Of a stretch of 6,915 bases of DNA, positions 4,214 through 6,915 are shown one piece after another. Numbering within the stretch: the stretch's first letter is position 1; each line of letters begins with the position of its first letter. Origin of the DNA: Clostridia bacterium (GTDB lineage Bacteria > Bacillota > Clostridia > Oscillospirales > Acutalibacteraceae); NCBI GenBank assembly GCA_900772705.1, contig CAAGRQ010000039.1:1-6915 (forward strand). Reading direction: 5' to 3'. The notes under the pieces were generated by a model. That model saw nothing but the letters and a program-made list of their open reading frames with translations. It was not told the origin of the DNA and did no database searches. Both the position numbers and the translations under genes were made by a program.

Positions 4214-6898
4214 ATGAAAGAGTATCTTCAAACTAAGGAGACCGTAATGTCCGAGCAAAGCGTTACGCCGTCGGGCTTGACCTCCGATGAGGCGGCAAAG
4301 AGGCTTGAAAAATACGGCAAGAATAAACTTGCCGAGGGTAAAAAGGACAGCCTTATTAAACGCTTTTTGCTGCAACTTGCTGACCCTATGATTATTATTC
4401 TTATCGTAGCCGCAGTAATCAGTGCCGTAACCGCAACGGTAGGCGGCGAGGGTGAGGGTTACGCCGATGTAATCATTATTATGTTTGTTGTTGTAGTAAA
4501 CGCCGTGCTCGGAGTATATCAGGAGAGTAAGGCGGAGAAGGCTATCGAGGCACTTCAGGAGATTGCCGCCGCCACTTCAAAGGTTATTCGTGACGGTAAA
4601 CTCATCACCGTTAAAAGCGAAGATGTCGTTATCGGCGATATAGTTGTTCTTGAAGCGGGCGACAGCGTTCCTGCGGATTGCCGTATTATCGAAAACGCAT
4701 CGCTTAAAATAGAGGAGTCCGCACTGACAGGCGAGTCTGTCCCCGTAACAAAGACAGATAATGTAATTGACCCGCTCGGCTCCGATGATGTACCCCTCGG
4801 CGACAGAAAAAATATGTGCTATATGGGCTCTTCCGTTGCATACGGCAGAGGTAAGGCTGTGGTTGTCGCAACGGGTATGGATACCGAAATGGGCAAGATT
4901 GCAGACGCCCTTACAAAAGCCAAGGATGATGAAACTCCGCTCCAACTTAAACTTAATCAGTTGTCAAAGATTTTGTCCTTCATAGTTCTCGGAATATGTG
5001 TTTTCATCTTTGCTTTTGATGTTGTTCGTTCGCTGATTGTGGGCGATGCTCTCACACTTCCGTCGGTTCTCAGCTTCTTTATGGTTGCCGTATCGCTTGC
5101 AGTTGCCGCAATTCCCGAAGGACTTGCCGCAGTTGTTACCATTGTTCTTTCCATCGGCGTTACAAAGATGTCAAAGCGCAATGCCGTTATCCGTAAACTC
5201 ACGGCGGTTGAAACTCTCGGCTGTACTCAAATTATTTGCTCCGATAAGACGGGCACTTTGACCCAAAATAAGATGACCGTTGTGGAGCATAGGTCAACGG
5301 ACGAAAAACTACTCGCAACCGCCATGGCTCTTTGCTGTGACGCAGAACTTCAGCAAGACGGTACCGTTAAGGGCGAACCTACCGAGGCAGCTCTCGTCTC
5401 ATATGCCGATTCTCTCGGACTTAAAAAGTATGAACTCGAGCGTGATTTTCCCAGAGTGGGCGAGGCTCCGTTTGATTCGGGACGAAAGATGATGTCCACC
5501 GTTCATAAAACTCCGAACGGCTTTGTTCAGTATACAAAGGGCGCACCCGATGTCGTTCTTTCGCTTTGCACAAGTGCATATCTTAACGGCAAAATGGTTC
5601 CTATGACAGATGAAATCCGTCAGGCTGTTATAGATTCAAATAAAGAGATGGCTGATAAGGCACTGCGTGTTCTTTGCGCCGCTATGAGAACATATAAAGT
5701 TCAGCCGTCAAATGAAGCCTCAGAACTTGAGCAAGACCTTTGTTATGTCGGTTTGGTGGGTATGATTGACCCGGTAAGACCCGAGGTTATCGACGCCATT
5801 AAAGAGTGCAAGAATGCAGGTATCCGCCCGATTATGATTACGGGCGACCATAAGGATACGGCTGTCGCCATAGCAAAGCAACTCGGCATTATCGATGAAA
5901 ATCACAAGGCTATCACGGGCGCAGAACTTAATAATATGAGCGATGAGGAACTTGATGAAAGAATAGAGGAGTTCTCCGTTTACGCTCGAGTTCAGCCCGA
6001 GCATAAGGTTCGTATCGTTCAGGCTTGGAAATTAAAGGGTAAAATAACCGCAATGACGGGCGACGGCGTAAATGACGCTCCGTCAATCAAAAATGCCGAT
6101 ATAGGCGTCGGTATGGGTATTACCGGTACTGATGTAACAAAGAATGTTGCCGATATGGTGCTTGCCGACGATAACTTTGCCACTATCGTTTCCGCAGTAG
6201 ATGAGGGCAGAAGAATTTATGATAATATTCGTAATTCCATTCAGTTTTTGCTCTCCTCGAATCTGTCCGAAGTGCTCTCCATTTTCTTTGCAACAATGCT
6301 CGGCTTTACATTGTTTGAGCCTGTTCATCTTCTTTGGATTAATCTTATTACCGACTGCTTCCCGGCTCTCGCTCTCGGACTTGAAAAGGGCGACCCCGAT
6401 ATTATGAAGCGTAAGCCCCGTGACTCAAAAGAGGGCATTTTTGCAGGCGGTATGGGTTTTGACTGCGCATACCAGGGAATAATGGTAACGGTTCTTACGC
6501 TCGTTGCATATATTCTCGGTATCGTTATGGCAAACGGTTCGCCTATGAGCCTTAAGGAAGTTTTTGCCGTTAACGATTTAACAGCACCGCTTCTTCACCA
6601 AAACGGTATGACAATGGCATTCCTTACTCTTTCTATGGCAGAGATTTTCCATTCGTTCAATATGCGTTCACGCAGACAGTCTATAGCAAAAATGGGCAGT
6701 ATGAATTGGTATTTGCTCGGTGCTATGGTGCTCTCGCTTGTTCTTTCGACTGTGGTTATCTATGTTCCGTTTCTCTCCGAGGCGTTTGACTTCGCTCCGA
6801 TTGATGCAAGAGAATACTTTACGGCACTCGTACTTGCATTCCTTGTTGTCCCAATCGTCGAAATCGTAAAATTCTTTCAGAGAAAATCAAATAAATAA
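4214..6898 (+). CDS. P-type (P2A, SERCA-like) Ca2+/Mn2+-transporting ATPase
   Basis: An 894-aa membrane pump that uses ATP to move divalent cations out of the cytoplasm. All catalytic marks are present: T-G-E-S (172-175, actuator domain), the phosphorylated Asp344 in D-K-T-G-T, K-G-A-P (442-445, nucleotide binding), T-G-D (543-545), and T-G-D-G-V-N-D-A-P (615-623). About ten membrane segments can be seen, at roughly 59-76, 84-104, 250-273, 283-315, 672-697, 703-722, 753-772, 799-816, 833-854 and 867-888. Ion ligands known from SERCA are conserved: V-A-A-I-P-E-G-L in M4 (Glu302), Asn683 and Glu686 in M5, Asn710, Thr713 and Asp714 in M6, and Glu810 in M8. Both SERCA cation sites therefore look intact. 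The start is ATG 4214, set by AGGAG. The Mn2+-type riboswitch upstream points to Mn2+ export or mixed Ca2+/Mn2+ export. Sequence alone does not settle which. The coding sequence is complete, and the window ends 17 nt after the stop. Confidence 0.96.
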   Translation: MKEYLQTKETVMSEQSVTPSGLTSDEAAKRLEKYGKNKLAEGKKDSLIKRFLLQLADPMIIILIVAAVISAVTATVGGEGEGYADVIIIMFVVVVNAVLGVYQESKAEKAIEALQEIAAATSKVIRDGKLITVKSEDVVIGDIVVLEAGDSVPADCRIIENASLKIEESALTGESVPVTKTDNVIDPLGSDDVPLGDRKNMCYMGSSVAYGRGKAVVVATGMDTEMGKIADALTKAKDDETPLQLKLNQLSKILSFIVLGICVFIFAFDVVRSLIVGDALTLPSVLSFFMVAVSLAVAAIPEGLAAVVTIVLSIGVTKMSKRNAVIRKLTAVETLGCTQIICSDKTGTLTQNKMTVVEHRSTDEKLLATAMALCCDAELQQDGTVKGEPTEAALVSYADSLGLKKYELERDFPRVGEAPFDSGRKMMSTVHKTPNGFVQYTKGAPDVVLSLCTSAYLNGKMVPMTDEIRQAVIDSNKEMADKALRVLCAAMRTYKVQPSNEASELEQDLCYVGLVGMIDPVRPEVIDAIKECKNAGIRPIMITGDHKDTAVAIAKQLGIIDENHKAITGAELNNMSDEELDERIEEFSVYARVQPEHKVRIVQAWKLKGKITAMTGDGVNDAPSIKNADIGVGMGITGTDVTKNVADMVLADDNFATIVSAVDEGRRIYDNIRNSIQFLLSSNLSEVLSIFFATMLGFTLFEPVHLLWINLITDCFPALALGLEKGDPDIMKRKPRDSKEGIFAGGMGFDCAYQGIMVTVLTLVAYILGIVMANGSPMSLKEVFAVNDLTAPLLHQNGMTMAFLTLSMAEIFHSFNMRSRRQSIAKMGSMNWYLLGAMVLSLVLSTVVIYVPFLSEAFDFAPIDAREYFTALVLAFLVVPIVEIVKFFQRKSNK

Positions 6899-6915
6899 TT
6901 CCTGATTGTGATAAA

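Overview
The window looks like a chromosomal segment from a low-to-moderate-GC Gram-positive bacterium, most likely a gut-type Clostridia (Bacillota). The evidence is AGGAG-type ribosome binding sites, consensus sigma-A-like promoters with 17-bp spacers, intrinsic terminators ending in T-runs, a CCA-encoding tRNA gene and the protein families present. I infer this class from style and cannot name a species. No mobile element, CRISPR array or prophage signal was seen.

Layout: (1) 2-151, the 3' end of an alpha/beta hydrolase gene on the + strand, closed by a terminator at 187-217. (2) 218-563, a stretch with no protein gene. It holds a tRNA-Ser(CGA) on the - strand (407-495), that tRNA's terminator-like hairpin (359-399), a second hairpin that overlaps it (341-376), and a long hairpin (503-540) between the tRNA and the end of ppa. 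(3) 564-1097, family I inorganic pyrophosphatase (ppa) on the - strand. (4) 1098-1218, a compact divergent promoter region serving ppa and hisH, whose two -35 boxes overlap on a symmetric axis. (5) 1219-3964, a three-gene run on the + strand: hisH, hisF and a MATE-family multidrug/sodium antiporter-like transporter, with junctions of only 3 and 4 nt. (6) 4019-4213, a promoter, a yybP-ykoY-type (manganese) riboswitch aptamer and an overlapping intrinsic terminator. (7) 4214-6898, a complete SERCA-like P-type cation ATPase under that riboswitch.

How the parts work together: HisH and HisF are the two subunits of imidazole glycerol phosphate synthase (histidine pathway, also releasing AICAR to purine synthesis). 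Ppa removes pyrophosphate made by biosynthetic reactions such as the first steps of histidine synthesis. The link to the MATE transporter is by transcription unit only. The ATPase and its leader form an independent metal-homeostasis unit: the leader RNA should allow read-through when Mn2+ is high, so that the pump exports Mn2+ and/or Ca2+. The most informative parts are this riboswitch-ATPase module and the symmetric divergent promoter. The protein families themselves are known.
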